Made by a program: the position numbers and the translations under genes. Source: Streptomyces sp. NBC_01788 (GTDB lineage: Bacteria > Actinomycetota > Actinomycetes > Streptomycetales > Streptomycetaceae). Taken from it: 64,000 nucleotides of DNA. This document shows, in pieces, positions 18,601 through 27,589 of this stretch; the stretch's first letter is position 1; every line of letters begins with the position of its first letter. Under the pieces are notes generated by a model that was given only the letters and a program-made list of their open reading frames with translations, made no database searches and was not told the DNA's origin. Where the stretch lies: contig NZ_CP109090.1 in the NCBI RefSeq assembly GCF_035917575.1, positions 1,798,001-1,862,000 of the forward strand. The letters run 5' to 3'.

Positions 18601-19196
18601 ACCTCGTACCCGGCGGTCTCCATCGCGCGGCGGGCCGCGATGACGGAGGCCTTGGTCTGGAGCAGGTCCTGGGTGGTCTCCACGAGCAGCGCGTCCGCGC
18701 CCCCGGCGAGCAGACCCTCGGCGTTCTGCCGGTAGGCGTCGCGGATGGCGGCGAAGGTGGTGTGGCCCAGTGTCGGCAGCTTCGTGCCCGGGCCCATGGA
18801 ACCCAGCACCCAGCGCGGGCGGCCGTCCACGGCGGTGCACGCGTCCGCCGCCTCGCGGGCGATACGGGCACCCGCCTCGGACAGCTCGGCGACCCGCTCG
18901 GGGATGTCGTACTCGCCCAGGGCGGTCAGGTTGGCCCCGAACGTGTTGGTCTCCACGCAGTCCACGCCGACCTCGAAGTAGGCGGAGTGGACCGAACGGA
19001 CGATGTCGGGGCGGGTGACGTTCAGGACCTCGTTGCAGCCCTCCAACTGCTGGAAGTCCTCCATCGAGGGGTCCTGGGCCTGGAGCATGGTGCCCATCGC
19101 TCCGTCGGCGACCACCACACGGGTGGCGAGTGCCTCACGCAGGGCGGACGCGCGGGTCCGGCTGTCGGCGGAAGGGGTCGGCGGCAACGCGGCCAT
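15678..19196 (-). CDS. metH: cobalamin-dependent methionine synthase
   Basis: MetH transfers the methyl group of 5-methyl-tetrahydrofolate to homocysteine via methylcobalamin. The 1172-residue protein has the normal module order: homocysteine/zinc domain (about 1-310, zinc cysteines in GLNCATGP and GGCCGTTP), pterin-binding domain (about 330-600), cobalamin domain with DVHDIGKN (about 650-880), and the AdoMet-dependent reactivation domain to the end. The ATG at 19196 follows AGGGAG. It is divergent from gylR. I looked for, and did not recognise, a B12 or SAH riboswitch upstream. Confidence 0.97.
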   Translation of the reverse strand: MAALPPTPSADSRTRASALREALATRVVVADGAMGTMLQAQDPSMEDFQQLEGCNEVLNVTRPDIVRSVHSAYFEVGVDCVETNTFGANLTALGEYDIPERVAELSEAGARIAREAADACTAVDGRPRWVLGSMGPGTKLPTLGHTTFAAIRDAYRQNAEGLLAGGADALLVETTQDLLQTKASVIAARRAMETAGYEVPLIVSVTVETTGTMLLGSEIGAALTALEPLGVDMIGLNCATGPAEMSEHLRYLSRHSRIPLSCMPNAGLPVLTKDGAHYPLTAPELADAQGHFVRDYGLSLVGGCCGTTPEHLRQVVERVRDLSPVERSPRPEPGAASLYQTVTFRQDTSYLAIGERTNANGSKKFREAMLEGRWDDCVELARDQIREGAHMLDLCVDYVGRDGVADMRELAGRFATASTLPIVLDSTEVDVIRAGLEQLGGRAVINSVNYEDGDGPESRFARVTALAREHGAALIALTIDEEGQARTAEKKVEIAERLIEDLTGNWGIREEDILVDCLTFTICTGQEESRGDGVATIEGIRELKRRHPDVQTTLGLSNISFGLNPAARILLNSVFLDECVKAGLDSAIVHASKILPIARFDEEQVTTALDLIHDRRREGYDPLQKLMQLFEGATAKSLKAGKAEELAALPLEERLKRRIIDGEKNGLERDLDEALSTRKALDIVNDTLLDGMKVVGELFGSGQMQLPFVLQSAEVMKTAVAHLEPHMEKTDEAGKGTIVLATVRGDVHDIGKNLVDIILSNNGYNVVNLGIKQPVSAILEAAEEHRADVIGMSGLLVKSTVIMKENLEELNARGLATGYPVILGGAALTRAYVEQDLYELYDGEVRYARDAFEGLRLMDALIGVKRGVPGAKLPELRQRRVRTATAQAVEEQRPEEGHVRSDVATDNPVPEPPFRGTRVIKGIQLKEYASWLDEGALFKGQWGLKQARTGAGPTYEELVETEGRPRLRGLLERLQTDSLLEAAVVYGYFPCVSKDDDLIILDERGNERTRFTFPRQRRGRRLCLADFFRPEESGEQDVVGFQVVTVGSRIGEETARLFAADSYRDYLELHGLSVQLAEALAEYWHARVRAELGFGGEDPADMEDMFALKYRGARFSLGYGACPDLEDRAKIADLLRPERIGVHLSEEFQLHPEQSTDAIVIHHPEAKYFNAR

Positions 19197-19499
19197 GAAG
19201 GGGCTCCCTCGGTGTGCGACGGCTGTCGGCTTTGCGCCTTGCCGTGAAGCGAGCAGGGCTCACTCCGGGGCGAGGCGCACGCCGCCAGGGTAGCCGGGAC
19301 CGGCCCCTGGCGGACGCGGCGTCCACCAAGCGGACGAGGATGGCGGCCGGAAGACCCCCGGGTGGCCGGGTCGCGCACCAGGTGCCGGCCGGGCATTGGC
19401 GGGGGATCGGCGCGGACCGGTAGTGTTCGGCATTGCCGAACGGGCGCTACGGCGACAGTCGCGGCGCCGGCGGTCGAAGGGGACGGAGGCAGGACGGCG
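19197..19499. other. divergent metH/gylR promoter region, 303 bp
   Basis: This holds the gylR promoter and operator at its right end (see the operator entry). A metH promoter must lie in the left half, but I could not assign its hexamers. No other gene is seen. Confidence 0.5.
19421..19441 (+). promoter_or_regulatory. gylR promoter -10 with overlapping GylR operator
   Basis: The 17-bp sequence GTTCGGCATTGCCGAAC (19425-19441) is a perfect 8+1+8 palindrome. It overlaps a -10-like TAGTGT (19421-19426) that is 73 nt upstream of the gylR start. A near copy (15 of 17 identical) lies before glpF. The shared element is the expected operator of the IclR-type repressor GylR, implying autoregulation. 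Confidence 0.7.
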
Positions 19500-20264
19500 A
19501 TGGCACGGAACATCCAGTCGCTCGAGCGGGCGGCCGCGATGCTGCGGTTGCTGGCGGGCGGTGAGCGGCGGCTGGGCCTGTCGGACATCGCCTCCTCACT
19601 GGGCCTCGCGAAGGGCACCGCCCACGGCATCCTGCGCACCCTCCAGCACGAGGGCTTCGTCGAACAGGACGAGGCCTCCGGGCGCTACCAGCTCGGCGCG
19701 GAGCTGCTGCGCCTGGGCACCACCTATCTCGACGTGCACGAACTGCGGGCGCGTGCCCTGGTGTGGACGGACGATCTGGCCCGGTCCAGCGGGGAGAGCG
19801 TCTACCTGGGAGTGCTCCACCAGCACGGCGTGCTGATCGTGCACCACGTCTTCCGCCCGGACGACAGCCGGCAGGTGCTGGAGATCGGCGCGATGCAGCC
19901 GCTGCACTGCACGGCTCTGGGCAAGGTGCTGGCGGCGTACGACCCGGTGGCGCACAGCGAGGCGGTCGAGGCCGACCGCAAGGCGTTCACGGACCGGACC
20001 GTGTGCGGGATCGACGGCTTCGAGCACATCCTCGACGTCACGCGCGCGCGTGGGTACGCCGCCGACGTGGAGGAGACCTGGGAGGGCGTCGCCTCCATCG
20101 CCGCCCCCATCCACGACCGGCGGCGCATGCCGGTCGGCGCGGTCGGCATCACCGGCGCCGTGGAGCGCGTCTGCCGTGACGGCGAACTGCGCCACGACCT
20201 GGTGGCAGCGGTACGCGACTGCGCCCGCGCGGTCTCCCGGGACCTGGGCGCGGGCCGCTTCTGA
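19500..20264 (+). CDS. gylR: glycerol operon regulator, IclR family
   Basis: GylR represses glycerol catabolism in Streptomyces and is relieved by a glycerol-derived inducer. The 254-residue protein starts MARNIQSLERAAAMLRLLAG. It has an N-terminal winged helix (LGLSDIASSLGLAKGTAHGIL) and the IclR effector domain, with conserved HCTALGKVLAAY. GGAGG lies ten bases upstream of the ATG. It stands directly upstream of glpF-glpK-glpD. Its last codons (GAGRF-stop) form the start of the 41-bp repeat array. Confidence 0.95.
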   Translation: MARNIQSLERAAAMLRLLAGGERRLGLSDIASSLGLAKGTAHGILRTLQHEGFVEQDEASGRYQLGAELLRLGTTYLDVHELRARALVWTDDLARSSGESVYLGVLHQHGVLIVHHVFRPDDSRQVLEIGAMQPLHCTALGKVLAAYDPVAHSEAVEADRKAFTDRTVCGIDGFEHILDVTRARGYAADVEETWEGVASIAAPIHDRRRMPVGAVGITGAVERVCRDGELRHDLVAAVRDCARAVSRDLGAGRF

Positions 20265-20595
20265 ACCGTCCGGACCGCGGGCCTCTGCGCGTGGGCCGCT
20301 CCTGACCCGGCCGAGCTGCAGGCCTCTACGCGCGGGCCGTTTCTGACCCAGCCGGGCCCCAGACCTCTCCGCACGAGCCGCTCCTGAGCGGGCCGGGCCG
20401 CAGACCTCTGCGCGCGGGCCGCCTCTGAGCCGGGGCCGAGGCCGTCGGCGTCCGCGCGCGGGTCGCTCCTGAGCGGGGCCGGGGCGCAGGCCTCTGCGCG
20501 CGGGCCGTTTGTGACCGGGCCGCACCGCGGACCTGTGCGCGCCAGCCGCTTCCGAACCGGCCGAAGCCGCCGGCTCCGCGCGCGGACCTCTGCCT
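20252..20595 (+). repeat. about 8 copies of a degenerate 41-bp tandem repeat between gylR and glpF
   Basis: Units begin at 20252, 20293, 20334, 20375, 20416, 20460, 20502 and 20543, a strict 41-bp period with one 44 and one 42. Each opens with GGGCCGCTTCTGA-like sequence and ends GGCCTCTGCGCGC-like. The first unit includes the gylR stop codon, so the array grew out of the gene's end. Because 41 is not a multiple of 3, it is not a protein repeat. It occupies most of the 734-bp gylR-glpF gap. Confidence 0.85.
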
Positions 20596-20998
20596 GCCGT
20601 ACGACGGGGCCGGTGCGCCGCCGGACGCACCGGTCTTTGCCGTGCCCGCACGGCGGGGACCGAAGCCCTCGCGGCGGGCCGCCGCGCCCGCACGGCGAGA
20701 GCCACCGCCCCAGTACTCCCCGCCGGGCGCGGTCCGCCGGCGGTCGGAACGCACCGGCCCCGGCGGCTGTGACGGACGGTAGTGATCGTGGTTCGGATGG
20801 TGAGAGGCCTTGACGGTTGGGAAACGTGGGGCGAGACTCCCGTCCAACGGTCGGCATTGTCGAACAGCTTGCGGCAATACGCGCTACGGTGTGACAACGC
20901 CATGGGCCGGCATCGCCCTCACCCACGAGGGCGCGAGCCCCCGGCAGGAGGGACCCGGGGTTTCGGCCACCTCTGGACGAAGGACAAAGGAGTCGCGG
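20596..20998 (+). other. glpF upstream region after the repeat array
   Basis: This is 403 bp without a credible gene. It contains the second GylR-like operator at 20849-20865, a candidate -10 at 20885-20890 and the glpF ribosome site AAGGAG just before 20999. The left two thirds show nothing I can name. Confidence 0.55.
20849..20890 (+). promoter_or_regulatory. GylR-type operator and candidate -10 of the glpFKD operon
   Basis: GGTCGGCATTGTCGAAC (20849-20865) matches the gylR-upstream palindrome at 15 of 17 positions. Twenty bases on stands TACGGT (20885-20890), a plausible -10. The operator would then overlap the -35 region, consistent with repression of glpF-glpK-glpD by GylR. Confidence 0.65.
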
Positions 20999-21793
20999 GT
21001 GTCCAGCTCCGACATCTTCATCGGCGAGACCATCGGTACCGCCGTACTCATCCTGCTCGGCGGCGGCGTCTGCGCCGCGGTGACGCTGAAGGGCTCCAAG
21101 GCCCGCAACACCGGCTGGCTCGCCATCGCCTTCGGGTGGGGGTTCGCCGTGATGACGGCCGTGTACATCTCGGGCCCGCTCTCCGGCGCCCACCTCAACC
21201 CGGCCGTGACCGTCGCCCTGGCCATCAAGAACAGCGACTGGACGGACGTTCCGACCTATCTCGGCGGCCAGATGCTCGGCGCCGTGATCGGCGCGGCCCT
21301 GGTCTGGGTCGCCTACTACGGTCAGTTCCACGCCCACCTCACCGACCGGGAGATCGTCGGCGGCCCCGGCGCCCAGACCACCGCCGCCAAGGCGGTCGAG
21401 GCCCAGGAGAAGGGCGCGGGCCCCGTCCTCGGCATCTTCTCCACCGGCCCCGAGATCCGGCACGCCGTGCAGAACCTCGCCACGGAGATCGTCGGCACCG
21501 TCGTGCTGATCCTCGCCGTCCTCACCCAGGGCCTGAACGACCAGGGCAACGGCCTCGGCGTCCTCGGCGGTCTGATCACCGCCCTCGTCGTCGTCTCCAT
21601 CGGCCTCTCCCTCGGCGGTCCCACGGGCTACGCCATCAACCCGGCCCGCGACCTCGGCCCGCGCATCGTCCACGCCCTGCTGCCCCTGCCCAACAAGGGC
21701 GGCTCCGACTGGGGCTACGCCTGGATCCCGGTGGTCGGCCCGCTCATCGGCGGCGCCGTCGGCGCGGGCATCTACAACGCCGCCTTCGCCTGA
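20999..21793 (+). CDS. glpF: glycerol facilitator (aquaglyceroporin)
   Basis: GlpF lets glycerol diffuse into the cell for phosphorylation by GlpK. The start is a GTG ([19 protein letters not shown]) with AAGGAG seven bases upstream. The 264-residue membrane protein carries both MIP signature loops: HLNPAVTVA (N67-P68-A69) and [11 protein letters not shown] (N214-P215-A216, with the arginine of the selectivity filter and the acidic residue typical of glycerol channels). An Ala/Glu-rich insertion (about 122-142) lies between the halves. It is the first structural gene of the operon, 67 bp before glpK. Confidence 0.95.
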   Translation: MSSSDIFIGETIGTAVLILLGGGVCAAVTLKGSKARNTGWLAIAFGWGFAVMTAVYISGPLSGAHLNPAVTVALAIKNSDWTDVPTYLGGQMLGAVIGAALVWVAYYGQFHAHLTDREIVGGPGAQTTAAKAVEAQEKGAGPVLGIFSTGPEIRHAVQNLATEIVGTVVLILAVLTQGLNDQGNGLGVLGGLITALVVVSIGLSLGGPTGYAINPARDLGPRIVHALLPLPNKGGSDWGYAWIPVVGPLIGGAVGAGIYNAAFA

Positions 21794-21860
21794 CGGGCAC
21801 CGCGCCGCACCGGAACGCCGTCCTCCCGCCCCATCGACCACGGACCACAGGAGCAGACAA

Positions 21861-23420
21861 GTGACCGACGCCCACACCGCCGGCCTCGCATCCCACGGCG
21901 AAGGGCCCTTCATCGCCGCCATCGACCAGGGCACCACCTCGAGCCGCTGCATCGTCTTCGACCGGGACGGCCGGATCGTCTCCGTCGACCAGAAGGAACA
22001 CGAACAGATCTTCCCCAGGCCGGGCTGGGTCGAACACGACGCCACCGAGATCTGGACCAACGTTCAGGAGGTCGTCGCCGGAGCCATCGCGAAGGCCGGC
22101 ATCACCCGCGACGACATCAAGGCCATCGGCATCACCAACCAGCGCGAGACCACCGTGCTCTGGGACCGGAACACCGGCGAGCCCGTCCACAACGCCATCG
22201 TCTGGCAGGACACCCGCACCGACGCCCTGTGCAAGGAGCTGGGCCGCAACGTCGGCCAGGACCGCTTCCGGCGCGAGACCGGCCTCCCCCTCGCCTCCTA
22301 CTTCGCCGGCCCCAAGGCCCGCTGGCTGCTCGACAACGTCGAGGGCCTGCGCGAGCGCGCCGAGGCGGGCGACCTGCTCTTCGGCACCATGGACACCTGG
22401 GTCATCTGGAACCTCACCGGCGGCACGGACGGCGGCAGGCACGTCACCGACGTCACCAACGCGTCCCGGACCCTCCTGATGAACCTGCACACCATGGAGT
22501 GGGACCAGAAGATCGCCGAGTCGATCGGCGTGCCGACACGGATCCTGCCCGAGATCCGCTCCTCCGCCGAGGTCTACGGCGAGATCAAGGGCGGCGGGCT
22601 GGGCGACCTGCTCGGCGGCATCCCGGTCGCCTCCGCGCTCGGCGACCAGCAGGCGGCCCTGTTCGGCCAGACCTGCTTCGCCGAGGGCGAGACCAAGTCG
22701 ACGTACGGCACCGGCACCTTCATGGTGATGAACACCGGCGACAAGATCATCAACTCCTACAGCGGACTGCTGACCACCGTCGGCTACCGGATCGGCGACG
22801 ACAAGCCGGTCTACGCCCTGGAGGGCTCGATCGCCGTCACCGGCTCCCTGGTGCAGTGGATGCGCGACCAGATGGGCCTGATCTCCACCGCCGCCGAGAT
22901 CGAGACGCTCGCGCTCTCGGTCGAGGACAACGGTGGCGCCTACTTCGTCCCGGCCTTCTCCGGCCTGTTCGCCCCGTACTGGCGCTCCGACGCGCGCGGT
23001 GTCATCGCCGGCCTGACCCGGTACGTGACCAAGGCGCACCTCGCGCGCGCCGTCCTGGAGGCCACCGCCTGGCAGACGCGGGAGATCGCGGACGCCATGA
23101 CCAAGGACTCCGGAGTCGAGCTGACGGCGCTGAAGGTCGACGGCGGCATGACCTCCAACAACCTGCTGATGCAGACACTCTCGGACTTCCTCGACGCACC
23201 CGTGGTGCGCCCGATGGTCGCCGAGACCACCTGCCTCGGCGCCGCCTACGCCGCAGGTCTGGCCGTCGGCTTCTGGAGCAGCACCGAGGATCTGCGCGCC
23301 AACTGGCGCCGGGCCGCCGAGTGGACGCCCCGCATGGACGCGGACATCCGCGACCGCGAGTACAAGAACTGGCTCAAGGCCGTCGAGCGGACCATGGGCT
23401 GGCTCGACGACGAGAGCTGA
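21861..23420 (+). CDS. glpK: glycerol kinase
   Basis: GlpK phosphorylates glycerol to sn-glycerol-3-phosphate, trapping it in the cytoplasm. The 519-residue FGGY-family protein starts at GTG ([19 protein letters not shown]). It carries the N-terminal phosphate motif [15 protein letters not shown], the substrate region [24 protein letters not shown] and the C-terminal ATPase motif [19 protein letters not shown] lies upstream. It is followed by glpD after 29 bp, so the two are clearly co-transcribed. Confidence 0.97.
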   Translation: MTDAHTAGLASHGEGPFIAAIDQGTTSSRCIVFDRDGRIVSVDQKEHEQIFPRPGWVEHDATEIWTNVQEVVAGAIAKAGITRDDIKAIGITNQRETTVLWDRNTGEPVHNAIVWQDTRTDALCKELGRNVGQDRFRRETGLPLASYFAGPKARWLLDNVEGLRERAEAGDLLFGTMDTWVIWNLTGGTDGGRHVTDVTNASRTLLMNLHTMEWDQKIAESIGVPTRILPEIRSSAEVYGEIKGGGLGDLLGGIPVASALGDQQAALFGQTCFAEGETKSTYGTGTFMVMNTGDKIINSYSGLLTTVGYRIGDDKPVYALEGSIAVTGSLVQWMRDQMGLISTAAEIETLALSVEDNGGAYFVPAFSGLFAPYWRSDARGVIAGLTRYVTKAHLARAVLEATAWQTREIADAMTKDSGVELTALKVDGGMTSNNLLMQTLSDFLDAPVVRPMVAETTCLGAAYAAGLAVGFWSSTEDLRANWRRAAEWTPRMDADIRDREYKNWLKAVERTMGWLDDES

Positions 23421-23449
23421 CGAGAGCCGACGAGGAGCAAGAACAAGCG

Positions 23450-25066
23450 ATGACCGGTCAGTCCACCCTGCAGTCCGTGCCCGCCCTGGGGACGGTGCCC
23501 TCCTTCGGCCCGAACCCGAGCCGTGCCGAGACCCGGGAACAGCTCTCGAAGGCCGCCTACGACCTCCTCGTGATCGGCGGCGGCATCCTGGGCATCTCCA
23601 CCGCCTGGCACGCCGCGCAGTCCGGTCTCAGGGTGGCCCTGGTCGACGCCGGCGACTTCGCCGGCGCCACCTCCTCCGCCTCCTCCAAGCTGCTCCACGG
23701 AGGCCTGCGCTACCTGCAGACCGGCGCGGTGCGGCTGGTGGCGGAGAACCACTTCGAGCGCCGTGCGGTCTCCCGCCGGGTGGCCCCCCACCTGGCGAAC
23801 CCGCTCACCTTCTACCTGCCCGTGTACAAGGGCGGGCCGCACGGCGCGGCGAAGCTCGGGGCCGGCGTGTTCGCCTACTCCGCGCTGTCCGCCTTCGGCG
23901 ACGGCGTCGGCCACCTGCTCAGTCCGGCGAAGGCCGCGCAGGACGTGCCGGAGCTGCGCACCGAGAACCTCAGGGCCGTGGCCGTCTACGGCGACGACCA
24001 GATGAACGACGCGCGCATGGCCCTGATGACGGTCCGCGCCGCTGTCGAGTCGGGCGCGGTCGTCCTCAACCACGCCGAGGTGACCGGCCTGCGCCTCACC
24101 CGGGGCCGGGTCACCGGCGCCGAGCTGAGGGACCGGCTGTCCGGCGAGGAGTTCGGGGTGAACGCCCGTCTGGTGCTGAACGCGACCGGACCGTGGGTCG
24201 ACCATCTGCGCCGCATGGAGGACCCGAACGCGGCGCCGTCCATCCGCCTGTCCAAGGGCGCGCACCTGGTGCTGAGGCGCACCTCCCCATGGAAGGCCGC
24301 GCTGGCCACTCCGATCGACAAGTACCGCATCACGTTCGCCCTCCCCTGGGAGGACATGCTGCTGCTCGGCACGACCGACGAGGAGTACGAGGGCGACCCG
24401 GCCGACGTCGCGGTCGACGACAAGGACGTCGCCCAGATACTCGACGAGGCCGCGTTCTCCGTCCGCGACCAGCAGCTCGACCGCGACCTGATCACGTACG
24501 CCTTCGCCGGGCTGCGGGTGCTGCCGGGCGGCCCCGGGGGCACCGCCAGGGCCAGGCGCGAGACGGTGGTGACCGAGGGCCGGGGCGGCATGCTGTCCGT
24601 GGCGGGCGGCAAGTGGACCACCTTCCGGCACATCGGCCGCACCGTGATGAGGCAGCTGGAGTCGCTGCCGGGCGCCCCGCTGGGCGAGGGCCTCGAACCG
24701 GTCTCCTCGCTGCCGAGGAAGCTGCCGCTGCCGGGCATCGCCAACCCGCGCGCGGTCGCCCACCGGCTCCTGGTGGACCGTCCGGCGTCCGGCCCGCGCA
24801 TGGCCGCCGACACCGCCAGGCACCTGGCCACGCACTACGGTTCGCTGGCCTTCGACATCGCCCGGCTGGCCAATGAGAACCCGGAACTGGGCGAGCGCGT
24901 CCACCCGGACGCCCCGGAGATCTGGGCGCAGGTCGTCTGGGCGCGCGACCACGAGTGGGCCCGGACGACGGACGACGTGCTGCGCCGGCGTACGACACTG
25001 ACGATCCGCGGCCTGGCCACGGACGAGGTGCGGGCGAAGGTGCGGGACCTCCTCGACGGTAGGTGA
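23450..25066 (+). CDS. glpD: glycerol-3-phosphate dehydrogenase, FAD-dependent
   Basis: GlpD oxidises sn-glycerol-3-phosphate to dihydroxyacetone phosphate and passes electrons to quinone at the membrane. The 538-residue protein starts MTGQSTLQSVPALG. Its FAD-binding dinucleotide fold reads DLLVIGGGILGISTAWHAA near residue 40. ATSSASSKLLHGGLRYL and the C-terminal region VAGGKWTTFRHI are typical of the family. GAGGAG lies 12 bases before the ATG. It is the last gene of the gyl operon. Confidence 0.96.
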   Translation: MTGQSTLQSVPALGTVPSFGPNPSRAETREQLSKAAYDLLVIGGGILGISTAWHAAQSGLRVALVDAGDFAGATSSASSKLLHGGLRYLQTGAVRLVAENHFERRAVSRRVAPHLANPLTFYLPVYKGGPHGAAKLGAGVFAYSALSAFGDGVGHLLSPAKAAQDVPELRTENLRAVAVYGDDQMNDARMALMTVRAAVESGAVVLNHAEVTGLRLTRGRVTGAELRDRLSGEEFGVNARLVLNATGPWVDHLRRMEDPNAAPSIRLSKGAHLVLRRTSPWKAALATPIDKYRITFALPWEDMLLLGTTDEEYEGDPADVAVDDKDVAQILDEAAFSVRDQQLDRDLITYAFAGLRVLPGGPGGTARARRETVVTEGRGGMLSVAGGKWTTFRHIGRTVMRQLESLPGAPLGEGLEPVSSLPRKLPLPGIANPRAVAHRLLVDRPASGPRMAADTARHLATHYGSLAFDIARLANENPELGERVHPDAPEIWAQVVWARDHEWARTTDDVLRRRTTLTIRGLATDEVRAKVRDLLDGR

Positions 25067-25211
25067 CCCGGCCTGGCCACCATGGGGTGTTCGAAGGACT
25101 CGGACGGGGCAGTGATCCGTTCACTCCCCCGTGCAAGGGGGCTGCGGACGCCCCCGCCGAACGCCGTAAGGTTGGTGGGTCAGGCGAGGGCACGTCGGAA
25201 GGAGGCGCTGG

Positions 25212-26204
25212 GTGATCGAGCTCGAGGGGGTTCCCGAGCTGATCGACCCGGTCATGGTGGCCGCGTTCGAGGGCTGGAACGATGCCGGCGACGCCGCCTC
25301 CACCGCGGTCGCGCATCTGGAGAGGGAGTGGAAGGGCGAGGTCTTCGCGGCACTGGACGCCGAGGACTACTACGACTTCCAGGTCAACCGTCCCACCGTG
25401 TTCATGGACGGCGGCGTGCGCAAGATCACCTGGCCGACGACCAGGTTGTCGGTGGTGCGCGTCGGCGGGGACAAGCCGCGCGACCTGGTGCTGGTCCGCG
25501 GCGTCGAACCGTCCATGCGCTGGCGCTCGTTCTGCAACGAGCTGCTCGGCTTCGCGCACGAGCTGGGCGTGGAGCTGGTCGTCATCCTGGGCGCGCTGCT
25601 CGGCGACACCCCGCACACGCGTCCGGTCCCGATCAGCGGGACCACGTCGGATGCGGATCTGGCCCGCCGCATGGACCTGGAGGAGACCAAGTACGAGGGG
25701 CCGACGGGCATCGTCGGAATCCTCCAGGAGGCCTGCACGCACGCGGGTGTCCCGGCCGTGTCGCTGTGGGCGGCGGTCCCGCACTACGTGTCCCAGCCGC
25801 CGAATCCGAAGGCGACGCTGGCCCTCCTGAACCGTCTGGAGGACCTGCTCGACCTGCGCATTCCGCTGGGTGAGCTGCCGGAGGACGCGCGTGCCTGGCA
25901 GGTGGGCGTGGACCAGCTCGCCGCCGAGGACAGCGAGGTCGCGGAGTACGTCCAGACGCTGGAGGAGGCCCGCGACACCGCCGAGCTGCCCGAGGCGTCG
26001 GGCGAGGCGATCGCCCGTGAGTTCGAGCGGTATCTGCGCCGCCGGGACGGCGGCGGCCCGTCGCCGGGCGGCCATGCCACGGCGGACGGCGGCGACGGCG
26101 GCTCGTATCTGCGGGACGGCTCCGGTGGCCGGTCCCGGCCGCCGCGACCGCCTAAGGCGGAGTCGGACGAGGGCGACGCCGGGAACGACTCGTCGGAGGA
26201 GTGA
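25212..26204 (+). CDS. PAC2-family protein (proteasome-assembly-chaperone-2-like)
   Basis: This 330-residue protein starts at GTG (IELEGVPELIDPVMVAAFEGW) with GGAGG seven bases upstream. The N-terminal domain shows the PAC2 signature AFEGWNDAGDAASTAVAHL and the segments FMDGGVRKITWPTT and LGALLGDTPHTRPVPI. The C-terminal 70 residues are Gly/Ser-rich and disordered. PAC2 proteins are related to eukaryotic 20S assembly chaperones and actinobacteria carry several. A role in proteasome assembly here is unproven. A -10-like TAAGGT lies about 40 bp upstream. It is convergent with mshC. Confidence 0.9.
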   Translation: MIELEGVPELIDPVMVAAFEGWNDAGDAASTAVAHLEREWKGEVFAALDAEDYYDFQVNRPTVFMDGGVRKITWPTTRLSVVRVGGDKPRDLVLVRGVEPSMRWRSFCNELLGFAHELGVELVVILGALLGDTPHTRPVPISGTTSDADLARRMDLEETKYEGPTGIVGILQEACTHAGVPAVSLWAAVPHYVSQPPNPKATLALLNRLEDLLDLRIPLGELPEDARAWQVGVDQLAAEDSEVAEYVQTLEEARDTAELPEASGEAIAREFERYLRRRDGGGPSPGGHATADGGDGGSYLRDGSGGRSRPPRPPKAESDEGDAGNDSSEE

Positions 26205-26208
26205 ACGG

Positions 26209-26245
26209 ATCAGGGGCGGTGCGCTTGGTGCGCACCGCCCCTGAT
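26209..26245. terminator. 16-bp hairpin, bidirectional terminator between PAC2 gene and mshC
   Basis: Arms 26209-26224 and 26230-26245 are perfectly complementary with a 5-nt loop. It sits in the 61-bp gap between the two convergent stop codons. Confidence 0.85.
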
Positions 26246-26265
26246 GCCGTGTCGGGCCGTCCGGG

Positions 26266-27495
26266 TCAGACAGCCACGCCCAGCAGGGCGTCCACGGCAC
26301 GCGAGACGAGGCCGGGGGCGCCGGTGTCCTCTCCGCCACGCTCCTGCTGAAGGGCCGCCCAGCGGTCGACCGCGGCGAGAGCCGCCGGGGCGTTCAGATC
26401 GTCGGCGAGGGCGTCGCGGATCTCCTCGACCAGCGCGTCCGCGGACGGACCGTCGGGCCGGGAGACGGCCGAGCGCCAGCGGTCCAGACGCTCGACGGCG
26501 TCCCGGAGCACCTGGTCGGTCCACTCCCAGTCGGAGCGGTAGTGGTGGGCGAGGAGCGCGAGGCGGATCGCGGCGGGGTCGACGCCGTCGCGCCTGAGCT
26601 TCGACACGAAGACGAGGTTGCCCTTGGACTTCGACATCTTCTCGCCGTCGAGGGCGACCATGCCGGCGTGGACGTACGCCTTGGCCATGGGGAACTCGCC
26701 GGTGAGCACCTGGGCGTGCGAGGCGCCCATCTCGTGGTGCGGGAAGGCGAGGTCGGAGCCGCCGCCCTGCACATCGAAGCTCATGCCGAGGTGGTCAAGG
26801 GCGATGGCGACGCACTCGATGTGCCAGCCGGGCCGGCCGCGGCCGAGGGAGCCGCCGTCCCAGCTCGGCTCGCCGTCGCGGGCAGCCATCCACAGCATCG
26901 GGTCGAGCGGGTTCTTCTTGCCGGGGCGGTCCGGGTCGCCGCCGCGCTCGGCGGACAGCAGCCGCATGGCCGCCGCGTCCAGGCGGGAGACCTCGCCGAA
27001 GTGGGGGTCGGACTCGACGGAGAAGTAGACGTCGCCCTCGAGTTCGTAGGCCGCACCCAGGTCACGCAGTCTCTCGACCAGCGGGACGATGCCGGGTATG
27101 GCCTCCACGGCGCCGATGTAGTGCCGGGGCGGCAGCATCCGCAGGGCCGTCATGTCCTCGCGGAACAGCGCGGTCTCCTGCTCGGCCAGCTCCACCCAGT
27201 CGACGTCGTCGCGCTGCGCCCGCTCCAGCAGGGGATCGTCGACGTCGGTCACGTTCTGGACGTAGTGCACCTGCCGCTTGGTGTCGAGCCACACGCGCTG
27301 CACGAGGTCGAACGCGTTGTAGGTCGCCGCGTGCCCCATGTGGGTGGCGTCGTACGGCGTGATGCCGCAGACATAGATACGGGCGACGGGGCCGGGGTCG
27401 AGAGTGACCAGACCACCGGTCGCGGTGTCGTGGATCCTGAGGTCGCGGCCCTCACCAGGCAGGGCGGGGACTTCGGAAGCGGGCCAGGCATGCAT
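26266..27495 (-). CDS. mshC: cysteine:GlcN-Ins ligase, mycothiol biosynthesis
   Basis: MshC joins cysteine to glucosaminyl-inositol in the penultimate step of mycothiol synthesis. The 409-residue protein is a cysteinyl-tRNA-synthetase paralogue. It has zinc cysteine in [17 protein letters not shown] (which also contains the HIGH-like THMGHA), [15 protein letters not shown] for zinc binding, and the KMSKSKGN loop. The tRNA anticodon domain is missing, as expected. On the minus strand TACGCT ends six bases before the ATG and no ribosome site is seen, so the mRNA is probably leaderless. Confidence 0.96.
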   Translation of the reverse strand: MHAWPASEVPALPGEGRDLRIHDTATGGLVTLDPGPVARIYVCGITPYDATHMGHAATYNAFDLVQRVWLDTKRQVHYVQNVTDVDDPLLERAQRDDVDWVELAEQETALFREDMTALRMLPPRHYIGAVEAIPGIVPLVERLRDLGAAYELEGDVYFSVESDPHFGEVSRLDAAAMRLLSAERGGDPDRPGKKNPLDPMLWMAARDGEPSWDGGSLGRGRPGWHIECVAIALDHLGMSFDVQGGGSDLAFPHHEMGASHAQVLTGEFPMAKAYVHAGMVALDGEKMSKSKGNLVFVSKLRRDGVDPAAIRLALLAHHYRSDWEWTDQVLRDAVERLDRWRSAVSRPDGPSADALVEEIRDALADDLNAPAALAAVDRWAALQQERGGEDTGAPGLVSRAVDALLGVAV

Positions 27496-27501
27496 GTCAT
27501 G

Positions 27502-27507
27502 AGCGTA
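27502..27507 (-). promoter_or_regulatory. -10 box, probable leaderless promoter of mshC
   Basis: TACGCT on the minus strand lies six bases upstream of the mshC ATG. Together with the hairpin further upstream it suggests that mshC has its own promoter. Confidence 0.5.
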
Positions 27508-27535
27508 ACCGGACCGCGGTCCCGTCTTCGAACCG

Positions 27536-27555
27536 GACCACCCCGAAAGGTGGTC
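27536..27555 (-). terminator. weak hairpin between the kinase-like gene and mshC
   Basis: GACCACC pairs with GGTGGTC around a 6-nt loop in the 94-bp gap. Only 7 bp, so it may attenuate rather than terminate. Confidence 0.35.
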
Positions 27556-27589
27556 GGCCCATCCGCTCTCGGCCAGTCCCCCTCTGCTT

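Noticed and set aside
19197..19350. Possible B12, SAM or SAH riboswitch before metH
   Set aside because: I looked for the B12-box and SAH-type conserved segments on the minus strand and did not find them.
19596..20903. Minus-strand 435-codon frame across gylR and the tandem repeat
   Set aside because: It translates the repeat array into GPRAE/GAARAE-like periodic peptides and reads antisense through gylR. No domain or ribosome site supports it.
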